From SKVJ01 sp964578745 (GTDB lineage Bacteria; Chloroflexota; Dehalococcoidia; GIF9; AB-539-J10): a stretch of DNA of 64,000 bases. Of this stretch, positions 8,641 through 17,703 are shown piece by piece. Both the position numbers and the translations under genes were made by a program. The first letter of the stretch is position 1, and the number at the start of each line of letters is the position of its first letter. Location of the stretch: positions 1 through 64,000 of the forward strand of contig CAZODZ010000003.1 in the NCBI GenBank assembly GCA_964578745.1, in the 5' to 3' direction. The notes under the pieces are model-generated. The model saw only the letters and a list, made by a program, of their open reading frames with translations. It was not told the origin of the DNA and ran no database searches.

Positions 8641-9962
8641 TCATCTGATTGGGTGAGCTTCCGGGTGATACGCTGCAGCTGCTTCTGCAATCGATGGTTT
8701 GCTTCCAGCTCCTCTGTGACTTTGTGAATTCCATGCAGCACTGTGGCATGGTTGCGTCCGCCCAGCTCACGGCCGATCTCGGAGAGTGACAGTCCTGACT
8801 CCTTTCTCATTAGATACATGGCGACGTGTCGTGCAAGAGCCGTCTTCTTGTCCCTCTTTCTGGAAAGGAGGTCCTCAATAGGTACATCGAATGCGTCGGA
8901 CACGGCGTGGATTACCGGCTGCCCGTCACCAGGTGTGGATACGCTGTGGAGCAGCCTGTTGACAGTGTGTGAATTAATCTGGTCTCCCGTAAGCCGGGCC
9001 TGTGCAGAAAGATAGACAATCGCCCCCTCAAGCTTTCGCATGTTTCCCCGGACTTCTTCTGCGAGGAGGTGGAGGGCATCTTCGGGTATATCGGTGTCCG
9101 TTTCGTCGGCTTTGGCTCTCAGGAAAGATAGCCGGGCTGCAAAATCAGGGGGTTGTATGCAAGCGACCATGCCACTCTCGAGGCGACTCTGCAACTTCTC
9201 CCCTATGGCCTGCATCTCCCGTGGATGGTGATCACCTGTAAGGGCTATCTGGCAGCCGCGCTGGAGAAGTTCATCGAAGATATGGTAGAAGCACTGCTGG
9301 GTCTGTCGCTTGCCGGCGAGGAACTGGATATCGTCGAACAACATCACGGTAGGTGTCTTGAATCGGGCGTTGAACTCCTCAATACGTTTACGCTTGACAG
9401 CCAGAATGAACTCATCCGTGAACCGTTCCCCTGTCGTGTACAGCACCTCTCTCCCTGCGAGTCTGGTTGTCTGGGCGATTGCTTTAAGCAGGTGTGTCTT
9501 GCCTTGGCCTGTCCCACCGTAGATATAGAGTGGGTTGAATGTGCTACAGGGGTTCTGCGCGAGCTCGAGCGCAGCAGCAAAAGCGAGACGGTTGCAGCTG
9601 CCGACAATGAACGTGTCGAATGAGAACCGGGAGGCGATTGCGTCGACAGCGGTCGCGACCGAGGCTCCTCCGTCGGCGTAGCCGGCCCGGGCCTGTATGT
9701 TATTCTGTGGTCCTGGAAGGTCGTGCACTTGGAAACGCACATCGAGTTCCTGACCGGCCACATGCGTGACGGTCTTTCTGACGAGAGAGTGAAGCCGCTT
9801 CGTCAGCCATTCAGCGACGAACGCATTGGACGTTCCAACGACGAACACGCCATCCTCGACGGAGACGCCATGGCTGTTGCGCAGCCAAGTATTGAAATTT
9901 GCTCTGGTCACCTGCGCCTGGAGTTCACCCAGTGCTTTCTGCCAGATCTCGAACGCCGACAA
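8634..9962 (-). CDS. dnaA: Chromosomal replication initiator DnaA
   Basis: The chosen start is TTG at 9962, 10 bases after GGAGGT, because it gives the usual beginning SAFEIWQKALGELQAQVT; the frame stays open up to a TTG at 10016. The result is 442 aa. Domain I is at 1-80, the AAA+ domain has Walker A GGTGQGKTHLLKA and Walker B MLFDDIQFLAGK, and domain IV carries the DnaA-box-binding helix LSEIGRELGGRNHATVLHG. It is the replication initiator. Its stop codon overlaps a DnaA box. Confidence 0.96.
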   Translation of the reverse strand: MSAFEIWQKALGELQAQVTRANFNTWLRNSHGVSVEDGVFVVGTSNAFVAEWLTKRLHSLVRKTVTHVAGQELDVRFQVHDLPGPQNNIQARAGYADGGASVATAVDAIASRFSFDTFIVGSCNRLAFAAALELAQNPCSTFNPLYIYGGTGQGKTHLLKAIAQTTRLAGREVLYTTGERFTDEFILAVKRKRIEEFNARFKTPTVMLFDDIQFLAGKRQTQQCFYHIFDELLQRGCQIALTGDHHPREMQAIGEKLQSRLESGMVACIQPPDFAARLSFLRAKADETDTDIPEDALHLLAEEVRGNMRKLEGAIVYLSAQARLTGDQINSHTVNRLLHSVSTPGDGQPVIHAVSDAFDVPIEDLLSRKRDKKTALARHVAMYLMRKESGLSLSEIGRELGGRNHATVLHGIHKVTEELEANHRLQKQLQRITRKLTQSDDL

Positions 9963-10132
9963 CTCCAACAAGACCTCCAACAGCACCAAATATGATGTGC
10001 GAGGGCGATACCCCAACCGGGACAGTTTTCGAATGCTAGAAGTGTGGGAAGCTGGTGTTTTCTGCTGACCTCGGGGCGGTCAAGAGCATGGAAGTAATCT
10101 AACAGAGGACATAGGGCTTCTCTAGGGAAGCT

Positions 10133-10162
10133 TTGACATAAACGGGACAAATCCTCGAAAAT
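10133..10162 (+). promoter_or_regulatory. Possible fmt promoter
   Basis: TTGACA at 10133-10138 is a consensus -35. With an 18-base spacer it meets GAAAAT at 10157-10162, a weak -10. The fmt GTG lies 9 bases further on, with no Shine-Dalgarno sequence, so the message would have a leader of only about 2-3 bases. Confidence 0.4.
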
Positions 10163-10171
10163 GTCCGCCGC

Positions 10172-11146
10172 GTGAGCGTACGTATCGTATTCATGGGTAC
10201 CTCTGACTTTGGTGTACCCGTACTAACTGCTTTGGACGATTGTCATGAGGTGGTTGGTGTGTTCACCAGGCCGGACAAGCCTGCGGGCAGGGGTAGGCAT
10301 GTCGTGTCGTCTCCGGTCAAGCAGACAGCGGTCTGCCTGGGCATTCCCGTATATGAGCCGCGTACTATGCGGTCCGAAGAGAGTGCGCGGCAACTCAGCG
10401 CGTTGCAGCCGGACATCGTTGTCGTTGCCGCGTTCGCATACGTCCTTCCTGCAAGCGTTCTCTCCATTCCTCAGTTCGGTTGTCTCAATGTGCATCCGTC
10501 TCTGTTGCCGCGGCACAGGGGATCATCGCCGGTGGCAGGTGCCATCCTTGCGGGCGATTCGGAGACGGGCGTGTCTATCATGCTCATGGACGAAGGTCTC
10601 GACACGGGTCCAGTCTTGAGCCAGAAGAGGGTGCCGATCGACGACTGTGCTACTACGGGGAGTCTGACCGGGGTTCTCGCGCGTGTCGGTGCACAGTTGC
10701 TGCTGCCAACCATAGAAAGCTGGGTTGCGGGCACTATAGACCCTGTTCCGCAAGACGAGGCGACAGCTACCTATACTGAACGTATTTCGGCCGGGGATGG
10801 TGTGATCGACTGGTCATGTCGGGCGGTCGACATCTGGCGGCGGGTACGGGCTTATAATCCCTGGCCGGGCTGTTTCACTTCTTGGCGGGGTCGGCGGCTC
10901 AAAGTGCACACCGCAGTGCCGCTCGATTTGCGTGTGCACGCGGAACCCGGTACGGTTGTTGCTGTGCCGAGAGGGAGCCCCACTCCTGTGGGTGTGGTGA
11001 CAGGTGAGGGAGTTCTTGGGTTGCTGAGTGTACAGCTTGAAGGCAAGCGACCGATGTCTGCCGTGGAATTCCTCAGGGGCCAACCAGGTTTCATCGGAGC
11101 GATACTCTCGCAGGTGAAGCTGCCGAGGCAAAGGAGGGAGGACTGA
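10172..11146 (+). CDS. fmt: Methionyl-tRNA formyltransferase
   Basis: Length 324 aa, starting at GTG. The N-terminal Rossmann-type formyltransferase domain has IVFMGTSDFGVPVLTAL, the folate-binding signature LNVHPSLLPRHRG and DEGLDTGPVL. The C-terminal OB-like tRNA-binding domain covers about 205-315. It formylates Met on the initiator tRNA using 10-formyl-tetrahydrofolate. The start lacks a Shine-Dalgarno sequence. The gene ends one base before the next ATG, so the reductase downstream is probably co-transcribed. Confidence 0.95.
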   Translation: MSVRIVFMGTSDFGVPVLTALDDCHEVVGVFTRPDKPAGRGRHVVSSPVKQTAVCLGIPVYEPRTMRSEESARQLSALQPDIVVVAAFAYVLPASVLSIPQFGCLNVHPSLLPRHRGSSPVAGAILAGDSETGVSIMLMDEGLDTGPVLSQKRVPIDDCATTGSLTGVLARVGAQLLLPTIESWVAGTIDPVPQDEATATYTERISAGDGVIDWSCRAVDIWRRVRAYNPWPGCFTSWRGRRLKVHTAVPLDLRVHAEPGTVVAVPRGSPTPVGVVTGEGVLGLLSVQLEGKRPMSAVEFLRGQPGFIGAILSQVKLPRQRRED

Positions 11147-11147
11147 C

Positions 11148-13067
11148 ATGACAAGACTCGTACTGGAACCGTTTCGGCTGCAAAACCTCGCACTCAAGAA
11201 CCGGCTCGTGTTTGCTCCCATTACAACGCGGTACGCGGATGCGCGTGGCTATGTGACGGAGCGACTCAAGGCTCACTACGAAGTGCGGGCGCGAGGGGGT
11301 GTTGGTCTGATCGTGGTGGAGGCCACGTATATCGAACCGGTCGGCCAAGCTTTCGCTGATCAGCTCAGCATCTGCGATGATACATACATAGCCGGCCTCA
11401 GAGAACTCGCCATGGTAATCAAGCGGCATGGCTGTGTGGCTGCGATACAGCTGCATCACGGTGGACGTCTTGCCAAGTCGGCCTTCACAGGTATGCAGCC
11501 GGTGGCGCCCTCAGCGATAGCAGATGCAGCGAACGAAAAACCGCGGGAATTGACTCTCAAGGATATCGAATCCATCGTGCGCTCGTTCGGCCTGGCGGCC
11601 GCACGCGCGAAGGAGGCGGGCTTCGATGCGGTCGAGATACATGGGGCGCACAGCTACCTTGTGGACCAGTTCATCTCAGCTGCCTCAAACAAACGCACGG
11701 ATCGCTACGGTGGAGACATCGCGAACAGGTCTCGCTTCATGGTTGAAGTCATTGAGGCGGCACGTGCGGCGGCGGCACCTGATTTTCCGGTTTGGGTACG
11801 TATCAACGGGCGTGAATACGGAGTGCGGGATGGCACAACTATTGAGGAAGCGATTGAAGTGTCTAAGCGTGCAGAAGCTGCTGGATCTGTGGCCATCCAT
11901 GTGTCGGCGTACGGCCCGGCCACCCCGACCAACAGGACGACCGCAACCTTCCAGTCGGCTGTAATCGCTCCTCTCGCCGCGGCGATCAAGGCCGAGGTGA
12001 GCGTCCCCGTGATTGCTGTAGGCAGAATAACTCCGCAGGCAGCCGAGGCGCTTCTGGAAAGAGGTAGTGCTGACCTCATAGCTATGGGGAAAGCATTGCT
12101 CGCGGACCCGGAGATTCCGAACAAGCTCGCAGCCGAGCGCGAGGAGGACATCCGGCCATGCATAGTCTGCATGTACTGCCGCGATGCGTTGCGCAGGGCG
12201 GATATGGCAGGAATCAGGTGCCAGGTCAATCCTTGCGTGGGGTCGGACCACGAGCCACTGCCACCCTTGCCAGAGAGGCCCAGGCGCGTGCTCGTCATCG
12301 GAGGGGGACCGGCAGGCATGTGCGCCGCCCTTTCCGCCGCGGACAGAGGCCACAGCGTGTCGCTGTGGGAAAGGAGTGGTCAACTGGGCGGTCAACTGCT
12401 TGCCGCTGCTGTGCCGCCGCACAAGGACCGCATAGCTGCATTTACCCGGTATCTGGTTCATCGACTTGAAGAGGCCCATGTCACGGTCGAGACCGGCAGA
12501 GAGGCCACTGTCGACTCCGTCCGTGCCGAGAACCCGGATGTCGTCATTGTGGCCACCGGTCCGGGGAAGGTCGTTCCGGATATCCCAGGACTTGACGGGG
12601 CGACAACGGTGCACGCGAGCGATGTCCTTCTGGGCGCTGTCAGGACGGGGCGGCATGTGGCGGTAATCGGTGGTGAAGTCGTTGGATGTGAGACCGCAGA
12701 GTATCTCGCTGAACGGGGCAAGGCGGTTACGTTGTTACGTCGGGGACCGGAAATGGCGATGTCCGAGAGTCCGTCACTCAGGGCGTTCTTCATGGAGAGA
12801 CTTGCGAGAAAGGGCGTTGTTATGATGCCGGGCGTGAAATACAGGGAGGCGAGAGCGGGGTACCTGGTGGTGGAAATGCCCGATGGAGCGATACGCACGA
12901 TTAAAGCGGACACAATCGTACTCGCCGCCGGCTCGACACCGAATACAGCCCTTGCCGAGGCGCTGCGGGGGGCTGTGCCTGAAGTCCTTCTGGCTGGTGA
13001 CTGCCTCAAGCCCCGCGCAATAGTTGATGCAGTTTCTGAAGGCTGGTTGGCTGGCTTGAAAGTGTAG
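11148..13067 (+). CDS. NADH:flavin oxidoreductase of the 2,4-dienoyl-CoA reductase (FadH) type
   Basis: Length 639 aa. Residues 1-340 form an Old Yellow Enzyme barrel (NRLVFAPITTRYAD, HGAHSYLVDQFIS). Then comes a 4Fe-4S site CIVCMYCRDAL..C..NPCVG, followed by a FAD/NAD(P) domain (VIGGGPAGMCAALSAADRG about 382; VAVIGGEVVGCETAEYLAERG about 505). FadH-type enzymes use FMN, FAD and a cluster to reduce conjugated enoyl-CoA or enones. The substrate here is unknown. It starts one base after the fmt stop with a good AGGAGGGAG. Confidence 0.88.
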   Translation: MTRLVLEPFRLQNLALKNRLVFAPITTRYADARGYVTERLKAHYEVRARGGVGLIVVEATYIEPVGQAFADQLSICDDTYIAGLRELAMVIKRHGCVAAIQLHHGGRLAKSAFTGMQPVAPSAIADAANEKPRELTLKDIESIVRSFGLAAARAKEAGFDAVEIHGAHSYLVDQFISAASNKRTDRYGGDIANRSRFMVEVIEAARAAAAPDFPVWVRINGREYGVRDGTTIEEAIEVSKRAEAAGSVAIHVSAYGPATPTNRTTATFQSAVIAPLAAAIKAEVSVPVIAVGRITPQAAEALLERGSADLIAMGKALLADPEIPNKLAAEREEDIRPCIVCMYCRDALRRADMAGIRCQVNPCVGSDHEPLPPLPERPRRVLVIGGGPAGMCAALSAADRGHSVSLWERSGQLGGQLLAAAVPPHKDRIAAFTRYLVHRLEEAHVTVETGREATVDSVRAENPDVVIVATGPGKVVPDIPGLDGATTVHASDVLLGAVRTGRHVAVIGGEVVGCETAEYLAERGKAVTLLRRGPEMAMSESPSLRAFFMERLARKGVVMMPGVKYREARAGYLVVEMPDGAIRTIKADTIVLAAGSTPNTALAEALRGAVPEVLLAGDCLKPRAIVDAVSEGWLAGLKV

Positions 13068-13068
13068 G

Positions 13069-13632
13069 CTAGAGACCGAGCTTGTCTCTGACCTCTCGCA
13101 TCCCCATGATGGTGTCCGTGACTAGCTCTCGCAGGTCGACACCGAGACGCTCCGCGCCCTTCTCTATTATGGCGCGGTCAACTCCAGCCGCAAACGACTT
13201 GTCCTTCCATTTCTTCATCACCGACTTTGCTTCCATGTCGGCGACACTCTTTGATGGCCGCACCAGGGCGGCGGCTGTAACGAGTCCGGTGAGTTCGTCC
13301 ACCGCGTAGAGCGTCTTTGCCGCCTCGGAGGTCGGCTCCTCGTCCGTGCAGATGCCCCAGCCGTGAGAGACGGCCGAATGTATGTATTCCTCAGGCCAGC
13401 CGCGCTCCTCAAGGATGGCGCGGGTCTTCTTGCAGTGCTCAGCCGGGAAGCGCTCGTAGTCAAGATCGTGCACGAGTCCTATAATCGCCCACTTCTCTTC
13501 ATCTTCGCCGCGCTTGCGGGCGATATAACGCATAACGCCCTCGACTGCATAGGCGTGCTTCAGAAGGCTGTCGCTCTTGTTGTACTCCTTGAGCAGCGCA
13601 AGTGCCTCGTCGTACGTGGGCGTGTGTTCCAT
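13069..13632 (-). CDS. HD-domain phosphohydrolase-like protein
   Basis: The ATG at 13632 follows AAGGAGG at good spacing and gives 187 aa; longer in-frame starts lack such a signal. The HD core is LLKHAYAVEGVMRYIARK, then GLVHDLDYERF (the HD pair) and a later HSAVSHGW that supplies further metal ligands. Family members are metal-dependent phosphohydrolases, often uncharacterised (COG2316-like). It is a single-domain, cytoplasmic protein, convergent with the flavin reductase only one base after its stop. Confidence 0.8.
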   Translation of the reverse strand: MEHTPTYDEALALLKEYNKSDSLLKHAYAVEGVMRYIARKRGEDEEKWAIIGLVHDLDYERFPAEHCKKTRAILEERGWPEEYIHSAVSHGWGICTDEEPTSEAAKTLYAVDELTGLVTAAALVRPSKSVADMEAKSVMKKWKDKSFAAGVDRAIIEKGAERLGVDLRELVTDTIMGMREVRDKLGL

Positions 13633-13721
13633 ATTGATGCCTCCTTGGTGGTCTGTCGGTCTGGAAAACCAGAGGAATAGACTATAGAACGAACGGCATT
13701 CATCCGCAAGGTGAGTACGGC

Positions 13722-14621
13722 TCACTCGAAACGACTGAGCCCAGCGTCGCGGCACGCGGTCAAGGCTGCCTCATACTCGCCGGGAGTGATCCGACGCGAG
13801 AGCTCCGGGTACTCAGATGCGCGGAAACAGGGCCTGTACTGTGGCATAACGTTGATGTACGTTGATGTTGAGACCGAGGTAGCGAGAAACTCTGCAGTTG
13901 CCCGGGTGCCTGCGAGGTCGTGTGGCAGGACCAGATGGCGGACGAGCAAGCCCCGTTCCGCCAATCCTTGTTCGTCGAATCTCAGGTCGCCGACCTGCCG
14001 GTACATCTCCTGGACAGCGGCCCTGTTGATCTCGGGGTAGTCGTGTGCATCGGACAGCCTGGATGCCACGGTGACATCCGAGTACTTCATGTCGGGCATA
14101 TATATGTCCACCACCCCATCTAGGAGCTGAAGCGTGTCGACGCGGTCGTAGCCGCCGGTGTTGTACACGAGTGGCACGGAGAGGCCGTGCTGCGTTGCCA
14201 GGAGGACGGCCTCGAGTATCTGGGCTACGGTATGGCTCGGCGACACGAGGTTGATGTTATGACAACCAAGTTGCTGCAGTCTGAGCATGGTCGCGCTCAA
14301 CTCCTCGGTGCACATCTCAGTGCCTTTGCCAAGCTGACTTATATCGCAGTTTTGACAGTAGACACAACGGAGGTTGCAGTTGCTGAAGAAGATTGTGCCG
14401 GAACCCTTTGTGCCGACCAGCGGGCGTTCTTCCCCGAAGTGAGGGCCGTAGTTGGCTACCCGCGCATAACGACCTGTACGACAGTAGCCGGTGACCCCGC
14501 GGGTTCGATTAGCATGGCATCGCCGGGGGCAGAGTACACAGTCCTGCAACGCCTCCAGTGCCTGTGCCACCCTGGCTTCAAGTCGACCGTCCTCCGCGAG
14601 TTGTATGTATCCTGGTCGCAT
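13722..14621 (-). CDS. Radical SAM protein, PflA/PflX-like (COG1313)
   Basis: Length 299 aa. The radical SAM cluster motif CNLRCVYC is at about residue 85, with another Cys set CVLCPRRCHANR upstream at about 28-40 that probably binds a further cluster. The LVSPSHTVAQILEA and YNTGGYD segments match COG1313 proteins related to pyruvate-formate-lyase activating enzymes. No glycyl-radical partner is present nearby, so the target is unknown. The start has no Shine-Dalgarno sequence, but an extended -10 (TGCTACAAT) ends 6 bases before the ATG, suggesting a leaderless message. Confidence 0.85.
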   Translation of the reverse strand: MRPGYIQLAEDGRLEARVAQALEALQDCVLCPRRCHANRTRGVTGYCRTGRYARVANYGPHFGEERPLVGTKGSGTIFFSNCNLRCVYCQNCDISQLGKGTEMCTEELSATMLRLQQLGCHNINLVSPSHTVAQILEAVLLATQHGLSVPLVYNTGGYDRVDTLQLLDGVVDIYMPDMKYSDVTVASRLSDAHDYPEINRAAVQEMYRQVGDLRFDEQGLAERGLLVRHLVLPHDLAGTRATAEFLATSVSTSTYINVMPQYRPCFRASEYPELSRRITPGEYEAALTACRDAGLSRFE

Positions 14622-14627
14622 GGGGCG

Positions 14628-14677
14628 ATTGTAGCAGGGTTTCGGGGCGGTTCGCCCTGACTGTGAGGTGCTAGAAT
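14628..14677. promoter_or_regulatory. Divergent extended -10 promoters (radical SAM gene and MFS gene)
   Basis: On the minus strand, TGCTACAAT occupies 14628-14636, 6 bases before the radical SAM ATG. On the plus strand, TGCTAGAAT occupies 14669-14677, 10 bases before the MFS ATG at 14688. Both are extended -10 elements with weak -35 boxes. They imply a leaderless and a nearly leaderless transcript from a 66-base divergent gap. Confidence 0.55.
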
Positions 14678-14687
14678 TGCGGCCGGG

Positions 14688-15884
14688 ATGTTGTCCTCAG
14701 GCGCGCCGGATAGTGGTCCTGTCGGCGCAATGTCGGGAACCAGCTACCGGCGCAACCGGGTCCTCTTCTGTGCTGCAACCTTCTTTTACTGGGCGGCGCT
14801 CTACCTGTATGTGCCGGTCCTACCTGTGTACGCCGAATCGGTGGTGAGTTCCCTCTCGATGGTTGGCATCATCATATCGTCGTATGCTCTGCCCCAACTG
14901 CTATTCCGCATTCCTATTGGCGTGCACTTCGACCGCTCCCGGCGCCGTAAGCCGCTTGTGGCCGCTGGTCTGCTTCTCGCCGGCGCGGGAGCGGCCGGCC
15001 TCGCCTTTGCAGCAGACGGCTGGACGCTCGCGGCAGCGCGGGCGGTGACGGGAGCAGGTGCAGCAGCGTGGGTGGCCTTCACCATCTTCTTCACGGGCTA
15101 CTATGATTCAGAGCATGCCGCGAGGGCGATAGGTGTCATAAACTCCATCAACCAAGTGGCGCAACTTGTGGCCACTGGCTCGGGGGGCGTAATCGCCGAC
15201 GCATTCGGCTATCAGGCCGTGTTCTGCCTGGCAGCGGTGCTCGGCCTAGTGGGAGCCGGTGTGCTTGTGTTCGTCACGGAGCCTGTGCCAGCAGCCCGCT
15301 GCGCTGTGGGGGGAGGCTTCCGAACCGTGGCTGGCCGGCCGCTGCTCCTCGCGGTAGCGGGAATGGCCATCCTGCTGCAGTTCGCGAACTTCGCAAGCGT
15401 ATTCGGCTTCGTGCCCGTGTACGGGGCACGTATCGGTGCGTCGGGCAGCCAACTCGGGCTCATCACCATGTTGACGCTCGGCTCCTCTGCAGTCGCCGCC
15501 TACTCCTGCGTGCGACTCGCTGAGAGAGCAGGATACACGTGGACGCTGATGACTGCAGCCATCATCCTGTCTGCTTCACTACTGCTGGTGCCACACACCT
15601 CGACACCGGCGCAACTGGCTGCCGTCCAGCTGGTCAGCGGCGTCGGACGGGGCAGCCTGGCAACATTGTTGATGGCGCTCAGTATCCGGTCGACGTCAGC
15701 CGGAACCAGGGCGACTGCCATGGGAGTCTTTCAGGCCGTATATGCGGGCGGCATGCTTGCGGGTCCAGTCGTGTCCGGCTTTATGGCGGACAGACTCGAC
15801 CTAGCGGCAGTGTTTCAGCTGAGCGCTGCCTTGTGTCTCCTCCTCGCTGTGATGGCATACCACCCTGCTGTCCGGCGCGCCTGA
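14688..15884 (+). CDS. MFS transporter
   Basis: Length 398 aa with about 12 hydrophobic segments in the 6+6 layout of the major facilitator superfamily. The loop between segments 2 and 3 carries the MFS signature variant GVHFDRSRRRKPLV. A repeat-like second half begins near 205. It sits in the inner membrane; the substrate cannot be told. An alternative start is the ATG at about 14730, just before the first membrane segment. It is divergent from the radical SAM gene. Confidence 0.82.
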   Translation: MLSSGAPDSGPVGAMSGTSYRRNRVLFCAATFFYWAALYLYVPVLPVYAESVVSSLSMVGIIISSYALPQLLFRIPIGVHFDRSRRRKPLVAAGLLLAGAGAAGLAFAADGWTLAAARAVTGAGAAAWVAFTIFFTGYYDSEHAARAIGVINSINQVAQLVATGSGGVIADAFGYQAVFCLAAVLGLVGAGVLVFVTEPVPAARCAVGGGFRTVAGRPLLLAVAGMAILLQFANFASVFGFVPVYGARIGASGSQLGLITMLTLGSSAVAAYSCVRLAERAGYTWTLMTAAIILSASLLLVPHTSTPAQLAAVQLVSGVGRGSLATLLMALSIRSTSAGTRATAMGVFQAVYAGGMLAGPVVSGFMADRLDLAAVFQLSAALCLLLAVMAYHPAVRRA

Positions 15885-15894
15885 ACAACTGGGC

Positions 15895-16245
15895 TTAGCG
15901 GGCGCCGAACTCGTCGCATGCCTCGATCAGCTCTGTGAGGTATGAGAGGGAGGGGCCCCCACCCATGGATACCGCAACAAAGCCAGCCTCCAGTATCTCA
16001 TCACGCGTAGCGCCAAGGCTGATAGCCTTGTTGACGTGAGAGGCGATGCAGTAGTGACAACGGGCAGCGACAGACAGGGCTACGCAGATAAGCTCCTTCT
16101 GCTTTGTGTCGAGAACGCCCTTCTTCTTTGATTCCTGGCTGAGCTTTGCCCACGCCTCCAGAAACTCGGGATCTTTGTTGCGGACCTCCTCCTTCATCGT
16201 CTCCAGTTGGTCCAGCAGGTGCTTGTAATTGCCTGAGTCGGCCAT
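15895..16245 (-). CDS. Carboxymuconolactone decarboxylase (AhpD-like) family protein
   Basis: Length 116 aa from the ATG at 16245, which follows AGGAGG by 7 bases. The conserved CHYCIASHVNKAISLGAT motif carries the CxxC and nearby His of the CMD/AhpD fold, linked to peroxide or alkylhydroperoxide defence or lactone chemistry. The DEILEAGFVAVSMGGGPSL end is also typical. The substrate is unknown. It is convergent with the MFS gene with 10 bases between the stops. Confidence 0.85.
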   Translation of the reverse strand: MADSGNYKHLLDQLETMKEEVRNKDPEFLEAWAKLSQESKKKGVLDTKQKELICVALSVAARCHYCIASHVNKAISLGATRDEILEAGFVAVSMGGGPSLSYLTELIEACDEFGAR

Positions 16246-16281
16246 ATGTACGCCTCCTGTCGCTTTTCCTTTGTACCCGGG

Positions 16282-16290
16282 ATTATAACA
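16282..16290 (-). promoter_or_regulatory. Promoter of the CMD family gene (extended -10)
   Basis: The minus strand reads TGTTATAAT, a perfect extended -10, about 37 bases before the ATG. The gene also has a good Shine-Dalgarno sequence, unlike the leaderless cases in the window. Confidence 0.55.
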
Positions 16291-16324
16291 ACAGGCGATA
16301 CTGCGCCATTTCTGCAAGTGGTTC

Positions 16325-17530
16325 TCAGCCAGCGATGAGGTAGACAGCCAGGGCGGCAGCGATCACTCCGATGAGGGGAGGGATCATGATGCGGTAGATA
16401 TCAGACAGGCGGGCATTGAAGAATTCCGCCGATAGAATGAGGCAGAGATGCAGAGGGGAGACCATGTAACCCAGCCCACCCCCGATATAGGCAAGGAACA
16501 GCGCATAGCTGTTCAGTTCACCGGCACTTATCATGAACGGCAGCAGCAGTGTAAATGAGATGCCCACGAAGGCCATGGACAGACCGGTGGCGAAACCGAT
16601 GAGCATGGGAAGAACGACAAGGATGATCCACGTGGGCATGCCGATAGCTTGCATGTCGGAGAAGAGCGCGTATGCCGTCCCTGACGCCTCCACGATGCCT
16701 TTGTAGAGCATGACTGAGTAGAGCAAGAAGAGGACCTTCAGGCCGAGGCCATACCTGAGGGCCTCGGTAATCTCGCGTCGCGAGGCGCGTTGCTGCGCTG
16801 CAAGCAGCAACGCCGTGACCACAAACGCGATTGCCGCCTCTATGCCCGCAAGCACCATGCCGACGAGGATTATGACTGGCCAGGCAGCGTGAACGAGCTC
16901 CCGAGTGAGCTCCCTCAAGGTGAGGCTCTGCCGGGTCTCGCAGACCGTATCACGCAGTATCCTGAAGCTCACGAGACCGCCAAAAAAGATGAAGAGGGGA
17001 ATCGATGGAAGCATCGTGAGGACCACGGTCGAAAGAGGAACCGAAAGCACTGCACTGGCGGCAATCACGCCCGGGTAAACGGGTACAGACAGTTCCCAAG
17101 TGTGCCGGAACCAGAAATTGACGTACGTGGCCTGGGCAGGGTTAAGGCCCAAACGCCGCACGAGGTCTTTCAGCGCAGTGGCGGAGACCAGTGCGCCACC
17201 GGGCATCGGCACCATTCCGATGACCGAAGGCACGATGTGTATTGCAAGCTTGGGGCCAACTGTCTCGAGAGCGCGCGCAAGCCTTACCAGCAGGCCACGC
17301 AGCTCCATGAGCTTGCTGAGGGTTAGCGCGGCGATGATGATGCCTATCAATCGGATTGTCTGGAGCGATGTGGCGGTCTGGAACATCAGCAAGGGGGTCT
17401 CGCGCGCCGGCAGAACGAGGAGCGACAGGATGAGACTTCCAACAAAGACCGCCACCCCGGGATGGACCCTCAGCCTCAGAAGGACGAGGATGAGAGTGAT
17501 GGAAAGCAGGAGGACGAGAGAAGGACTCAA
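16325..17530 (-). CDS. DUF401 family membrane protein, copy A
   Basis: Length 401 aa, TTG start preceded by AGGGGG. About 10 hydrophobic segments. PMPGGALVSATALKDLVRRL near residue 115 and NFWFRHTWELSVPVYPG near 140 are hallmark DUF401 (COG1906) segments. DUF401 proteins resemble ion-transporter-superfamily permeases; the substrate is unknown. It is a paralogue of the next gene with the same length and the same MSPSL start, so the pair is a tandem duplication. Confidence 0.8.
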   Translation of the reverse strand: MSPSLVLLLSITLILVLLRLRVHPGVAVFVGSLILSLLVLPARETPLLMFQTATSLQTIRLIGIIIAALTLSKLMELRGLLVRLARALETVGPKLAIHIVPSVIGMVPMPGGALVSATALKDLVRRLGLNPAQATYVNFWFRHTWELSVPVYPGVIAASAVLSVPLSTVVLTMLPSIPLFIFFGGLVSFRILRDTVCETRQSLTLRELTRELVHAAWPVIILVGMVLAGIEAAIAFVVTALLLAAQQRASRREITEALRYGLGLKVLFLLYSVMLYKGIVEASGTAYALFSDMQAIGMPTWIILVVLPMLIGFATGLSMAFVGISFTLLLPFMISAGELNSYALFLAYIGGGLGYMVSPLHLCLILSAEFFNARLSDIYRIMIPPLIGVIAAALAVYLIAG

Positions 17531-17703
17531 CGCTGATGGCCCCCTGCCGTTGACTGTTTCTGGGCGGCAGGCAAGAGGGCCTGCCGGGAGAGGTTGTCAA
17601 CAGGGCTATATAGGATCGGGACCACGGTTGTCATCATTAGTAAGAGACGAGAGTCGCACCATTTTACGTGACGTTCCTGCGTGCGGCAATGCTGGCTGGC
17701 CAG